64,000 nucleotides of DNA from Alkalimarinus alittae (GTDB lineage: Bacteria; Pseudomonadota; Gammaproteobacteria; Pseudomonadales; Oleiphilaceae). This document shows, one piece after another, positions 22,729 through 31,971 of this stretch; positions within the stretch are counted from its first letter, which is position 1, and the number at the start of each line of letters is the position of its first letter. Location of the stretch: positions 1,340,001 through 1,404,000 of the forward strand of contig NZ_CP100390.1 of NCBI RefSeq assembly GCF_026016465.1. The letters run 5' to 3'. A program made the translations under genes and the position numbers. The notes beneath the pieces were generated by a model that did not search any database, was not told where the DNA came from, and saw nothing but the letters and a program-made list of their open reading frames with translations.

Positions 22729-24084
22729 ATGGATTTGTTATTCCGGATTGAGCCAGTTCAGTCTGAAGCTCTTTTAGATACAGACAGCGCTCATAGAGAC
22801 GCTTCATTTACAAACTTATCAGCAGATAATCATTTTACCTTCTCACCTTTGGGTGGCCTAATTGGGCGCTCGACAGAATGTGATTGGGTGTTAGCTGACC
22901 CTGATCTTCGCCTCTCAGGGAAGCATGCTGCAATCTCATTTGAACATCATCAATATCAAATTACAGATCTTAGCACTAATGGGTTGTTTGTTAATGATCA
23001 GTTAGAGCCGTTAGGTAAGGGAAATACCCACGCCATTAATACCGGTGACCGGTTTGTAATGGGGCCATTTTGTATGGTGGCCAGTGTTGCTAATGCCGTT
23101 AACACACCCGACATTGATTTGACCGAAATGCTAACGGATGAAGAAGGTATTCAGCCCTTAATGCCGGATGACTCGGCCACTGATGAAATATCACTGGTTG
23201 AGCATGAGCACCTAATTAGCGCAAATGGAACGAGCTTTGATGACCTGCTTGAATTCCCCACGCCTAAGCAAGAAGAGCCTGTACCCCTCGAGGTAACGGA
23301 CCAAGCTAATGTAAGAAGGGAACCTGCTGAGCCGGTTTCTTCTCATACGATTGAATCTGTCGCTCTTCCACCTTGTAACAATCCGCCTACAGTCAGCGCA
23401 AAAAGAACATTACATCATACGGCTGAACCATCTGATCGAGGCGACAAGCATTTACCATTATTTCAGTTTTTACGTGGCGCGGGTTTAGATGATGAGCTTC
23501 TTTTGCACCCCGAACTCAATGAATTGATGTTCAACTTTGGCGCTTTATTAAAGCGTTATACGGGTGAGATTATGAAGTTGATGGGAGAGCGAAGCCGCTA
23601 TAAAAACCAATGTCGGTTAGATATGACATTGGTGGCCGCCGAGCATAATAACCCGCTGAAATACTGTGTAAATGAAGTACAAGCATTACGTGAGATGATC
23701 ATTTCCCCGCAGCGCGAAAATCTATCTGGCGGGCAGGCCATTGAGTCAGCGATGGAGGATATCCGTGATCATTTTTCTCGCGTAGAAAAAGGGTATCAAG
23801 GGACGCTATCTTCGCTGATTGATTTTATCGGCATGACAGACGGGAAGACGGCTTCTTCTGCTATTACACCCCATAAAAAACAACCCACTCAAACCTTATC
23901 TAATATGCCTTGGCATTACCGTAAGCGACTAAAACAGTTGCAACAAAAAACGGCGATGTTAAAAGACCCAGGGTATTACTCCGATGAGTTTTTCTCTCCT
24001 CGCTTTGCCTATTTTTATCAAAATCCTGAGCGTGCCAACCAGTATTTAGACTCAGCTACCCCTAAAACAGAAAACCCCAGGTAG
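22729..24084 (+). CDS. tagH: T6SS-associated FHA protein TagH
   Basis: The protein has 451 residues. The N-terminal FHA domain (about 38-105) shows IGRSTECDWVLADPD, LSGKHAAISFE and DLSTNGLFVND, the Gly-Arg, Ser-x-x-His and Asn residues that bind phosphothreonine. After an acidic linker, residues 240-430 form the ImpI/VasC-type C-terminal domain (LFQFLRGAGLDDELL-like FQFLRGAGLDDELLL, then AIESAMEDIRDHF). FHA proteins link threonine phosphorylation to secretion assembly. It begins the operon; no PppA or PpkA gene is present here. Confidence 0.88.
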   Translation: MDLLFRIEPVQSEALLDTDSAHRDASFTNLSADNHFTFSPLGGLIGRSTECDWVLADPDLRLSGKHAAISFEHHQYQITDLSTNGLFVNDQLEPLGKGNTHAINTGDRFVMGPFCMVASVANAVNTPDIDLTEMLTDEEGIQPLMPDDSATDEISLVEHEHLISANGTSFDDLLEFPTPKQEEPVPLEVTDQANVRREPAEPVSSHTIESVALPPCNNPPTVSAKRTLHHTAEPSDRGDKHLPLFQFLRGAGLDDELLLHPELNELMFNFGALLKRYTGEIMKLMGERSRYKNQCRLDMTLVAAEHNNPLKYCVNEVQALREMIISPQRENLSGGQAIESAMEDIRDHFSRVEKGYQGTLSSLIDFIGMTDGKTASSAITPHKKQPTQTLSNMPWHYRKRLKQLQQKTAMLKDPGYYSDEFFSPRFAYFYQNPERANQYLDSATPKTENPR

Positions 24085-24221
24085 AGTGCTTTAGGTGCAC
24101 CAATAGCAAGCGTTAATCGTATGTAGGGTCACCGTCCGCTGGATAGCGGTCTGTAGGATAGCTGCCTGAAGGGTAACAATAGGCTGGTAATCCTAAACGG
24201 GATATAGAGGAAAGGAACTCA

Positions 24222-24686
24222 ATGACTAAGTATTTCATATCAGTGTTTTTAAGCGTGATGCTATGTAGCATTTTGAGTGGGTGTGCGAGTTGGTTTGTAT
24301 CTGACATCACAAAACTAGATATTCGGCTCACGGCATCAGGCGATTTAAACCCCGATATATCGGGTAGGCCTTCACCATTAGTGGTCCGGCTCTATGAGTT
24401 AAAAGCGCCTTCTATATTTGAAAATGCTGACTTTTACAGCCTTTATGACTACGGCAAAGAAACGCTTGGTCCTGATTTTGTGGAAATGGAAGAGCTGACA
24501 CTCAAACCAGGCGAACAATTAAAGATGAAGTTGGCTCTTCAAAATGACACTAATTACATTGCTATTTTAGGCGCATATCGTGATATGAATGGGGCTAATT
24601 GGAGGCGCATTATTCCAATGTCACTAAAGAATAAAAACAGAAAGAATATTGTGTTTTCCGGCAGCAGCATAGACGTACTGGACTAG
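24222..24686 (+). CDS. tssJ: T6SS outer-membrane lipoprotein TssJ
   Basis: The protein has 154 residues with a lipoprotein signal whose lipobox LSGC ends at about residue 21. The mature domain has the transthyretin-like pattern of TssJ: LDIRLTASGDLNPDISGRPS, PLVVRLYELK, FENADFYSLYD, then a C-terminal TNYIAILGAYRDMNGANWR. TssJ anchors the TssJLM membrane complex to the outer membrane. It lies between tagH and tssK, the usual order. Confidence 0.93.
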   Translation: MTKYFISVFLSVMLCSILSGCASWFVSDITKLDIRLTASGDLNPDISGRPSPLVVRLYELKAPSIFENADFYSLYDYGKETLGPDFVEMEELTLKPGEQLKMKLALQNDTNYIAILGAYRDMNGANWRRIIPMSLKNKNRKNIVFSGSSIDVLD

Positions 24687-24709
24687 ATAACTAAATAAAG
24701 GGTTTCGCC

Positions 24710-26035
24710 ATGGATAAGGTGATATGGAGCGAAGGTATGTTTCTTCGTCCTCAGCATTTTCAGCAGTTTGAACGATATATAGAGGATCAGGTTGTTTCTC
24801 GTAACCGCTACTTTACACCCTATTATTGGGGTGTAAAAACATTAGAGTTTGATTTGTCACTACTGTCGGTTGGTAAGGTGGCGGTGGTGTTTGCTGAAGG
24901 TGTTTTTCCTGATGGTAGTTTGTTTAACGTTAATTATGACCCAGACTTTCCCTTAGTGATACAGGTAACTAAAGGGCAAGAGAATCAATGCCTTTATCTG
25001 GCTATTCCAGCTCAAATTAACGGAGCTGTAGCGAGTGACGAATCAGCGCATAGTCAAGGTGTACGATACCGACAGAAACATCAGGACATTAGAGACAGTC
25101 ACGGTGTTGATAATGATCGAGTGTATGCGATTGCAACCGGCGACCTAAACGTTCGACTGTTGACAGAAGACCAGCTAGAAGATGCGTTTATTGCTTTGCC
25201 AATTGCTCAGATTAACGCCGTTAGTGTTGATGGCTCGGTTGTGCTCAATTCACTCTTTGGTGCGCCTGCTATCGATATGTCTATTCATGCTGAATGTATG
25301 ACGAGGTTGACTGATCTCGTTATTTTAATGCACGAAAAAGCAAAGCAGCTTGCGTCGACGATAGAGAGTGGCAAGGGGAATGGAGCAGGCACGGTGGTTG
25401 ATTTGTTGATGCTAAAAGCACTTAACAGTTGGGGGGCAGAGCTAACAATACTAACTCAGCAATCACCTTTGCACCCTTACAAATTGTTTAAACGTCTCTC
25501 TATGTTTGTTGCAGAAATTAGTACTTTTGCACGGGCTGAACGAGTGGCGGTGATAGGCGTTGAATACAGTCATATAGCGTCTTCTCAGAAATTGCAGGCA
25601 CTCATAGAGAACGCGAGAGTATTGGTTTCAACAGCCTTCAAGAGTAAAGCGGTTGCTTTACCGGTGCAGCGTAAGAAGTTTGGGATAAGTGTGGTAGGCC
25701 TACCCACCGAGTCGATGGTAAATGATGAGTTTATCTTAGCAATAAAAGCAGATTTGTCAGCAGACGCCATTCGTAAACTGGTCAGCAGTAAACTTAAAGC
25801 CGGAAGTATTGATAATATTAAAGACTTGGTTAACTTGCAGTTACCTGGCTGTGTTAAAGAACTGCTACCCGTCACGCCCCGCCAGATTCCTTATCATGCA
25901 GGCATGCACTATTTTCGCTTGCTACCAGATGCTGAGATGAAAGGGCGTATAAAACACTCAAACGGCGTTGGGCTTCATGTTTCGGGGGATGTTCCGGGTA
26001 TGGAGTTGGAGTTTTGGGTTGTATCTGCAGAGTAA
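24710..26035 (+). CDS. tssK: T6SS baseplate protein TssK
   Basis: The protein has 441 residues, the normal length. It opens VIWSEGMFLRPQHFQQFER, the nearly invariant TssK start, followed by YYWGVKTLEFD. Later blocks include HPYKLFKRLSMF and the end LPGCVKELLPVTPRQIPYH with YFRL. TssK forms trimers that connect baseplate wedges to the TssL/TssM membrane complex. It is 23 bases after tssJ. Confidence 0.95.
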   Translation: MDKVIWSEGMFLRPQHFQQFERYIEDQVVSRNRYFTPYYWGVKTLEFDLSLLSVGKVAVVFAEGVFPDGSLFNVNYDPDFPLVIQVTKGQENQCLYLAIPAQINGAVASDESAHSQGVRYRQKHQDIRDSHGVDNDRVYAIATGDLNVRLLTEDQLEDAFIALPIAQINAVSVDGSVVLNSLFGAPAIDMSIHAECMTRLTDLVILMHEKAKQLASTIESGKGNGAGTVVDLLMLKALNSWGAELTILTQQSPLHPYKLFKRLSMFVAEISTFARAERVAVIGVEYSHIASSQKLQALIENARVLVSTAFKSKAVALPVQRKKFGISVVGLPTESMVNDEFILAIKADLSADAIRKLVSSKLKAGSIDNIKDLVNLQLPGCVKELLPVTPRQIPYHAGMHYFRLLPDAEMKGRIKHSNGVGLHVSGDVPGMELEFWVVSAE

Positions 26036-26133
26036 TGTTTTATCGGTATCAGCACGAAAAGCAGCACAGGCGCAGGCATTGTTACAGGTATTGTTACATA
26101 AACGATGATAAACAGACTCTAAGGAAAGAGGCT

Positions 26134-27111
26134 GTGGGATATACAGAGACAATGGATAGTTTACTTAAAGCAGAAAATCACATCTCACCTATTACAGGGA
26201 AAAACCGAGAGGTTATGTTAGAGGTCATATCTGAAAAGACTGTTGTACAAGTTGAGCCCATTGAGCCAGATCAGTCTTCAGTATTTGATGAGAAAACCAT
26301 TGTATTAGACGAGAAACCCAAACGCAGTATTAGCGATTATACGCCTGATGTGGCTGGCTCTTTTTCTGATCGCCAGAGTTCAGATGGGTATTCAGAGGGC
26401 TCGCAGTCTGCTATGCATCGTCGAACCGTTAATGACAATATGCTAGTGAATTGCGCGATGCCGTTAATCCATCAGGCAATGAGCATGGCGTCATCGTCAG
26501 AGCCTGCCGATATTCAAGCTGTTCGGTCTAGTCTGATATCTGATATGAGACGCTTTCAAAATAAAGCAGAACAGTGTATTAGCGATCAACGCCATATTGT
26601 GGCCGCTCGATATATACTCTGTTCGTTTATTGATGAAGCCATTGCCACAACCCCTTGGGGTGTGTCGCATCGCTGGGGGGCTGAAAGTTTGTTGAGTTGT
26701 TTTCATCACGAAACGTATGGTGGAGATGGTTTTTTTACGTTACTTGAGCGGGCCATGCAGCAACCCCAGCAATATTTGGATTTATTAGAGTTGATGTATG
26801 TCTGTCTTTCGCTTGGCTTTTCGGGGCGTTATCGTGTTGATGCGCAGGGCGCAACCAAGCTAGAAAACATCCGCGAATCTATGATGACAACAATCGCGGC
26901 TAATCAGAAGCCTGATAATAGAGGCGTGGTGGTAGGAGATGTTCATCGCCAGGTGGCGATAAAGAAACGAGCAAAGTGGCTAGGGCCTGTTGTTATTTCG
27001 ACACTGTTATTAGGCAACGCTGCAGGCTATTGGGTTTTATCAAATCAGTTAGAGGCGCGTATGGATACAGCCTCTGAATATGTATTAAGTAGCATGGGTG
27101 TATCAAACTAG
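26134..27111 (+). CDS. tssL: T6SS inner-membrane protein TssL (DotU-like)
   Basis: The protein has 325 residues. An acidic, poorly conserved N-terminal section of about 110 residues precedes the DotU core: NCAMPLIHQAMSMA, ISDMRRFQNKAEQ, ARYILCSFIDEAIATTPWG and LMYVCLSLGFSGRYRV. One C-terminal membrane span is VVISTLLLGNAAGYWVL. I use GTG 26134 because AAGGAAAGAG is eight bases before it; ATG 26152 is the alternative. It lacks a C-terminal peptidoglycan-binding domain. Confidence 0.9.
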   Translation: MGYTETMDSLLKAENHISPITGKNREVMLEVISEKTVVQVEPIEPDQSSVFDEKTIVLDEKPKRSISDYTPDVAGSFSDRQSSDGYSEGSQSAMHRRTVNDNMLVNCAMPLIHQAMSMASSSEPADIQAVRSSLISDMRRFQNKAEQCISDQRHIVAARYILCSFIDEAIATTPWGVSHRWGAESLLSCFHHETYGGDGFFTLLERAMQQPQQYLDLLELMYVCLSLGFSGRYRVDAQGATKLENIRESMMTTIAANQKPDNRGVVVGDVHRQVAIKKRAKWLGPVVISTLLLGNAAGYWVLSNQLEARMDTASEYVLSSMGVSN

Positions 27112-27179
27112 CGCTTTTAACGCCAACTTGAGCATACTTGCCTGAAACAACAACGAGCGGATCAAATGGAATTGAGCGC

Positions 27180-28583
27180 ATGAATTGGACGGGTATTCGT
27201 TTTTTTAGTAAAAAACGAGAACAGACATCATCAATCGAACTCTCAGAGACAACCCTCTCTTCAAAGACTTATCAAGCTTTGTTTCGGCAGCAGCTTAAGG
27301 CATTAAGAGAGGGGATGGGAGAGAAAACGTTTGAGCGTTTTTATAAAAAACCACTGAGCCATAAAACGCTCTACTGGGTGTTAGAGTCTCCTCATGCCGA
27401 CTTGGTCGCGCTGAGTGGACGCTCCGTTGCAGACGTAACCCCTCGTATTAAACATCAACAAAGTGGGTATACGTTACCTTCTTGGTACAGTGAGGGCTCA
27501 TCGTTATTCATGAGGCTGCACTTTGAGAATGAAGTGTACCGCTCAAACTACTCATACGACGATACACTCCAGCCTTTGGTCGATATGTTAGGCAAACGTC
27601 GACATGTAAAGCGTTTTGGTGGCGTGCTGATTTACCTCCACCGGCATGATCTAGAGGTCGATAGTGCTCCTGCTTGGCTGAGCAAGATGGCTTCATTTGT
27701 TGGTCAGGCTTCTTTACTAGCAAAACAAAACCTTCCCGTATATCTCGTGCTTGAAGGTGTCGGTTTATCTAGCCGTGTATCCACGCCTATAGGGTTGTTT
27801 CGAGACGAAGAAACAGTATTGGCTGAACAATTTGGACAATGGTTTTCTCAGGCACAAGCAGAACTTAAAAACCGATTATTGAGAAAATCACTTAAGGATG
27901 TTCAGTATGTTCATGATGTTGAAACCCGCAAAGCCGCGTTTGCAGAACTCAATGCAATAGAACAGGGCGTTCAGCAGCTCAAACAAGTCTCCGAGCAGTT
28001 CAATCATCGTTGGCACTTTTCTGGAAAATCTATCACCCCTTGGGTTAGAGCCGTTTTTATTGCACCTAATAGTCGCTCTGTTGTTGGTATGTATTCTGTT
28101 CATCGTTTGCTCTCCAACACTGAGCAATCTCAACCAATCGAATCTAGTAGTAATCAGTGGTGGCAGCGATTTAGCAATATTCTGCACCAAGATAGAGGGT
28201 GCGGTAAGGCTGAACCTGAAAACAACACCCACCAAAAACTGATCATGATATGTATGGGGGTTGCCGTATTGTTTGGGCTGGCTTGGAGTCAGTTGATGTG
28301 GCGGGACTATGCGCATGCGGGTGCAATGGTAGACCGGTTTAACGAACAACTTATGCCTTTGTTATCTGTTGATGCGAATGGACCGGGTAGTGTAATAGGG
28401 TTTGATCGTGTTTTAGAACGATTGATGTTTATTGATCGGTTTAATGATGACCTAAGTGAAGAGAAGCGTCTTGCGTTGTGGCCTAGTGCATTTATGAGGC
28501 AGACCGCCGACAGCCAGCAGCAAACGTTAGCTGTTATTTCAGAGAGTATGCTAATGAAGGAATTTAATACCGCATTAGAGCAC
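27180..28583 (+). pseudogene. tssM: TssM-like protein, N-terminal part, split by IS3 element
   Basis: This segment, 468 codons, occupies the tssM place after tssL. A cytoplasmic part (1 to about 350) has VYLVLEGVGL (about 190) and VRAVFIAPN (about 300), which resemble IcmF strands, but I see no P-loop and no N-terminal membrane hairpin. One membrane span lies at about 354-374 (MICMGVAVLFGLAWSQLMW), followed by a helical periplasmic segment. The frame is broken after residue 468 by the IS element. Removing the element and one 6-bp repeat joins it in frame to 29821-31056, giving about 879 residues, shorter than typical TssM (about 1,100). Confidence 0.75.
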
Positions 28584-28595
28584 ACTTTGTTCTGG

Positions 28596-29405
28596 TCAAC
28601 TCCAGCCGGACACTTTCCTAAAGGAATTCTCAAACTCAATTGGCGACTGATCAGCATTAGCTGAATGTAGTCGATCAACATTATAATATTTCATGTATTT
28701 TGTTACGTCTTCTTGCATATGTTCACGCGTTGGTTGCGGCACTTTAAGCAACCAATCATGTTTTAAACTACCGAAAAAACGTTCAACAACAGCGTTATCC
28801 CAGCACGCTCCAACATCACCCATGCTCGCACGACAATTTAACCTTTTCAATAAACGCCTAAAGCCATTACTTGTGTATTGAGAGCCGCGATCACTGTGGA
28901 ATACCACCCCTTTTGGAGGTTTTCGCAAGTGATGTGCTTTTGTTAGTGCTTTCTCCACTAGATTACGCGTCATGCGCTTAGATATATGCCAGCCAACAAT
29001 ACGGCGTGAATATAAATCCATCACAATGGCTAGATAAAGCCAGCCTTCACCTGTCTTTAAGTAACTTACATCGCCAGCCCATACTTGATTTGGCCCAACA
29101 GGGTTAAAGTTCATGTTTAGCAGGTTGTCTGCAACACTATCGCTATGTTTTCGTTTTGTTGTGACTTTATAAGCAATACGCTGGGTCACAACTAACTTCA
29201 GTTTTTTCATTAATTTAATTACGCGATAACGCGTTACTTTAAAGCCTTCTTTGCGTAATACCTTAACAAGCTCTCGACTACCCAAGCTGTTTCGACTTGC
29301 TTGAAACAAAACTTTAGTACGTCGATACAAGCGCAGTGTTTCATCGTTTATTAATTCACCTGGTTTTTTTAACCAAGCATAATAAGCGGATGAACTAACC
29401 TGCAT
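28596..29405 (-). CDS. IS3-family transposase OrfB (integrase core)
   Basis: The 269-residue frame holds the DDE integrase core: first Asp in VWAGDVSYLKTGEGWLYLA, second in VVFHSDRGSQYTS and Glu in DNAVVERFFGSLKHDWL. An HTH_21 region lies at about residues 25-80. It is produced in this family as an OrfAB fusion by -1 frameshift. The run A-AAA-AAG on the coding strand near the end of orfA (about 29,500) is a good slippery site, and the orfB frame is open upstream of ATG 29405. All motifs are intact. Confidence 0.95.
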   Translation of the reverse strand: MQVSSSAYYAWLKKPGELINDETLRLYRRTKVLFQASRNSLGSRELVKVLRKEGFKVTRYRVIKLMKKLKLVVTQRIAYKVTTKRKHSDSVADNLLNMNFNPVGPNQVWAGDVSYLKTGEGWLYLAIVMDLYSRRIVGWHISKRMTRNLVEKALTKAHHLRKPPKGVVFHSDRGSQYTSNGFRRLLKRLNCRASMGDVGACWDNAVVERFFGSLKHDWLLKVPQPTREHMQEDVTKYMKYYNVDRLHSANADQSPIEFENSFRKVSGWS

Positions 29406-29464
29406 TGCTTGGCACGCTATTGATATGGTGTACTTTGTACCAAGCTTACTGATAAATGAATATT

Positions 29465-29752
29465 TTATTTCATTTCTTTCGCAAAGAAGGCGCTGGCCTT
29501 TTTTAATATCTCACGCTCCATTTGTAAGCGCTTATTATCTTTTCTAAGCTGAATCAGTTCTGCTCGTTCATCAACTGACAGCATTTCACCTGAAGCCTGC
29601 TTTTTGTGTTTTGCGACCCAGTTATATAAGATTTTGTCAGTGACGCCTAATGATGCGGCAGCCTCTACAACGGTATAATTTTGTTCGAGCACTAAAGCAA
29701 CTGCTTCTTGTTTAAACTCGTCTGGATAACTTTTATTTGTTCGTTTAGTCAT
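29465..29752 (-). CDS. IS3-family transposase OrfA
   Basis: This 95-residue protein has an HTH_Tnp_1 domain: SYPDEFKQEAVALVLEQ, then TVVEAAASLGVTDKILYNWV. A leucine-zipper-like helix (IQLRKDNKRLQMEREILKK) follows and leads to the frameshift site. Starting at ATG 29752 (MTKRTNKSY) is standard; the upstream ATG 29782 would add ten residues. It recognises the element ends. Confidence 0.93.
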   Translation of the reverse strand: MTKRTNKSYPDEFKQEAVALVLEQNYTVVEAAASLGVTDKILYNWVAKHKKQASGEMLSVDERAELIQLRKDNKRLQMEREILKKASAFFAKEMK

Positions 29753-29814
29753 ATTCACCTCAATAATAGGATTATATTCCATTATTAAAGTGTCCTGTTA
29801 ATTCAAACACAACA

Positions 29815-31056
29815 GAGCACCCCGTTCGATTTTCAGTGGCTAATGGCAAAAAAGGCTGTGAGTGGGAAAAGGACGCGACAGGGCACTCAAAATACTGGAC
29901 CCAACAATCTACGGATGTCGATTATCGCGAGTCATTTCGTACTCAAGTAGATAAAAAACGACCTCATGAGGCGTTAATGATCGACAAAGACTTTTTACTT
30001 GATCGAGCGGCCACGACTCAGTATCCGCCACTTTTTAATCAAGCTGACTATCAAAATGTTGCTGTGTTGGTGCGCATCCCCGATGCAAAGGGGCAAGGCA
30101 AGTGGATTCTACCTCATGCTAGTTTCTCCGACGACATCAAGCAGGTTGCCACGCATTTGGGCATTCCTATCACCCTTGAAGGAGAGAGGGCCATTTCGTT
30201 TGAACATTATGATTGGGCGGCATCGGTTGAATTTATGGTCGTGGTGATGGCTTCGAACGTTGAAAAAGATCGATACGAAAACTTGGGGAGTGTATGGAAG
30301 CATCTCAACCTAGCGTTTGAGTTGGAAGAGTTTAATTTTGTTTTCAAGAATACCCAAGGTCCAAAATTGACTAAAACAATGCATTATCTGGGAGAGATGA
30401 ATCAGGTGGCGCGCGGATACTATCAGGCTGATAACCCTGCGCCCATTGTTTTTAAAGCAGATGAAAGCACTCATTTTAAAAAGAACGCTGCATTTAAACA
30501 ATTGCTGGCACTGTTTGAAGATAGCACTGCACCTAAATGGAAAGAAAAAATGGAAGCCCTAGCGGGTTGGTTTGGTGTGAGTGAGCAAGAATCCAATAAA
30601 CGACACCTGTTTGTGTCTCACTATGTGCCTGATTATGAGTCGCCTACGGGCTACGTTGTGAAAGGGATTAGACCCTTTGGAGAGGGGCGTGTTGAGGTTA
30701 TTGAGACAAATCCGCCGCAGTTAAAAGCAGACAGTTCGGACCCATTTCGTTACCAGTTTGGAGACTTTAAAACGCTGGGTAAAACAGGGTTTAGTTGTGA
30801 AAAAGCGTCTCTATATGTCACTCCTAATAACAATATACCTTATGAGTTTCGGTTTAGTGTTCCCGAGCAGTATGACGGCGATGCCCCGTGGATGAAAGAA
30901 CCCGAAAACCCTAAAGACTCTATACTGAAACAAGCCGGCATCAAGGGGAAAGAGGCTAAAGAAAAGGCATATTTAGAAAAACTGAAGGCGATTAAGAAAT
31001 GGATTGAGAAAGATACAAGATCTGTTCGCATTGACCGGAATGAACTGTATAAATAA
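29815..31056 (+). pseudogene. TssM-like protein, C-terminal part, split by IS3 element
   Basis: About 411 codons continue the frame of the upstream segment. The first residues EHPVRFSVANG follow naturally from TALEH at 28583. The sequence is beta-rich and unlike textbook TssM C termini; I recognise blocks such as LVRIPDAKGQGKWILPHASF and HYVPDYESPTGYVVKGI only as plausible folded protein. The end is basic (LKAIKKWIEKDTRSVRI). A GTG at 29836 could start a separate product, but no ribosome site is convincing. It may be a diverged TssM periplasmic region or a fused domain. Confidence 0.65.
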
Positions 31057-31082
31057 TAAAAACGATGCGCGGTCATAGCAAA

Positions 31083-31111
31083 AAAAGAGGGTGATTTCCC
31101 CTCTTTTCCTT
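31083..31111. terminator. Rho-independent terminator, probably bidirectional
   Basis: AAAAGAGGG and CCCCTCTTTT flank a short loop, with A and T runs on both sides. It ends the T6SS-like operon and the convergent lipoprotein gene. Confidence 0.85.
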
Positions 31112-31125
31112 TGTGTTTCAACCCT

Positions 31126-31854
31126 CTAAAAACAAGCCAATGTTTCGTTCACTGCTTTCGCATAGAGCGTTCCAAATTGCTCGCGATCTTTATCATTAAT
31201 GCCCACTACCCAAGCCTGAGAGGTTTGTCCTGAAAACTGATAGTACAGTTGCTGCTCAGGATATGGGGAGCTGACGCTGACTTGGTCTGCAAAATCCCAT
31301 AAGCCTGGTTGTGCGTACTCGTTATCTCGAATCTGATCTAGGATATTTCTCTGAGTGACTCGGTCATGATAGACCAATGCGGTATTGTCAGTGTTTTCTA
31401 TCAGTGAAAAACGGTGAGAACCACAAGTCTTGGGGAACTGATAATGACAGAATTGAAGTGGTTCTGCGTTTGCTTGTTTGGCTGAGGTAAGGGGTTGAGC
31501 GGTGCAGTGTATACGAATGGTTTGAATGATTTTTCTGATGGTTAAATCGTGACCGTAACGGCGGGACAGCCGGTTAATATTGCCTGATATCTCATTATAG
31601 CCATCGGCGTCATACTGCAGTTGCTCAGGTGAATCATAATGAGTTGCTGGCGGGTTTGATATCTTGCCATTTTGCGGTTGAGTTAGCCCAACAGCCCGAT
31701 ACTCAGCATCGTCAAATCGTACGTTGCTAGTACATGCGGTTAGGCTGGCCAGTACCGATGGAATAACAAGCGCCAAAACCATATTTTTGACCGGCGTGTT
31801 AAGCGCGAAAACTGAATTTAAAAAAGGGGATATAGCTAAAAAATGGTGTGACAT
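31126..31854 (-). CDS. Hypothetical lipoprotein or secreted protein
   Basis: The protein has 242 residues and no recognised family. ATG 31854 is preceded by AAGGATTC at a good distance. A hydrophobic stretch ends in SLTAC at about residue 41, a lipobox that implies lipidation, though the leader is long; a later ATG at 31782 would shorten it. The mature part has four cysteines, including HCTAQ, FCHYQF and TCGSH. It converges on the T6SS-like operon across the shared terminator; a link to secretion is not shown. Confidence 0.55.
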   Translation of the reverse strand: MSHHFLAISPFLNSVFALNTPVKNMVLALVIPSVLASLTACTSNVRFDDAEYRAVGLTQPQNGKISNPPATHYDSPEQLQYDADGYNEISGNINRLSRRYGHDLTIRKIIQTIRIHCTAQPLTSAKQANAEPLQFCHYQFPKTCGSHRFSLIENTDNTALVYHDRVTQRNILDQIRDNEYAQPGLWDFADQVSVSSPYPEQQLYYQFSGQTSQAWVVGINDKDREQFGTLYAKAVNETLACF

Positions 31855-31971
31855 GCTGCGAATCCTTCGCTCAATAATAACCACCTCTTAATCCGTTAAG
31901 AGGGCTGAGCGCCTATTCTATCAAATAGTCACTCAACACAGAAATATAAAATTGTTACTCAGTAGAAAATT

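Larger units (their letters stand above)
28584..29814 (-). mobile_element. IS3-family insertion sequence
   Basis: The 1.23-kb element carries orfA and orfB on the minus strand. Its ends are imperfect inverted repeats that both contain GGACACTTT next to the interior and start TGTT (left, about 28,588) or end AACA (right, 29,814). The host sequence GAGCAC occurs at 28,578-28,583 and again at 29,815-29,820, a likely 6-bp target duplication, slightly longer than usual for the family. Four bases (ACTT) between the left repeat and TGTT are of unclear origin. Confidence 0.92.

Noticed and set aside
27508-28349. Minus-strand frames within the TssM-like gene
   Set aside because: They have no recognisable motif and oppose a well-supported coding frame.
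29836-31056. Independent gene starting at GTG 29836
   Set aside because: The frame continues upstream through GAGCAC and joins the TssM-like gene in frame, and there is no convincing ribosome site.
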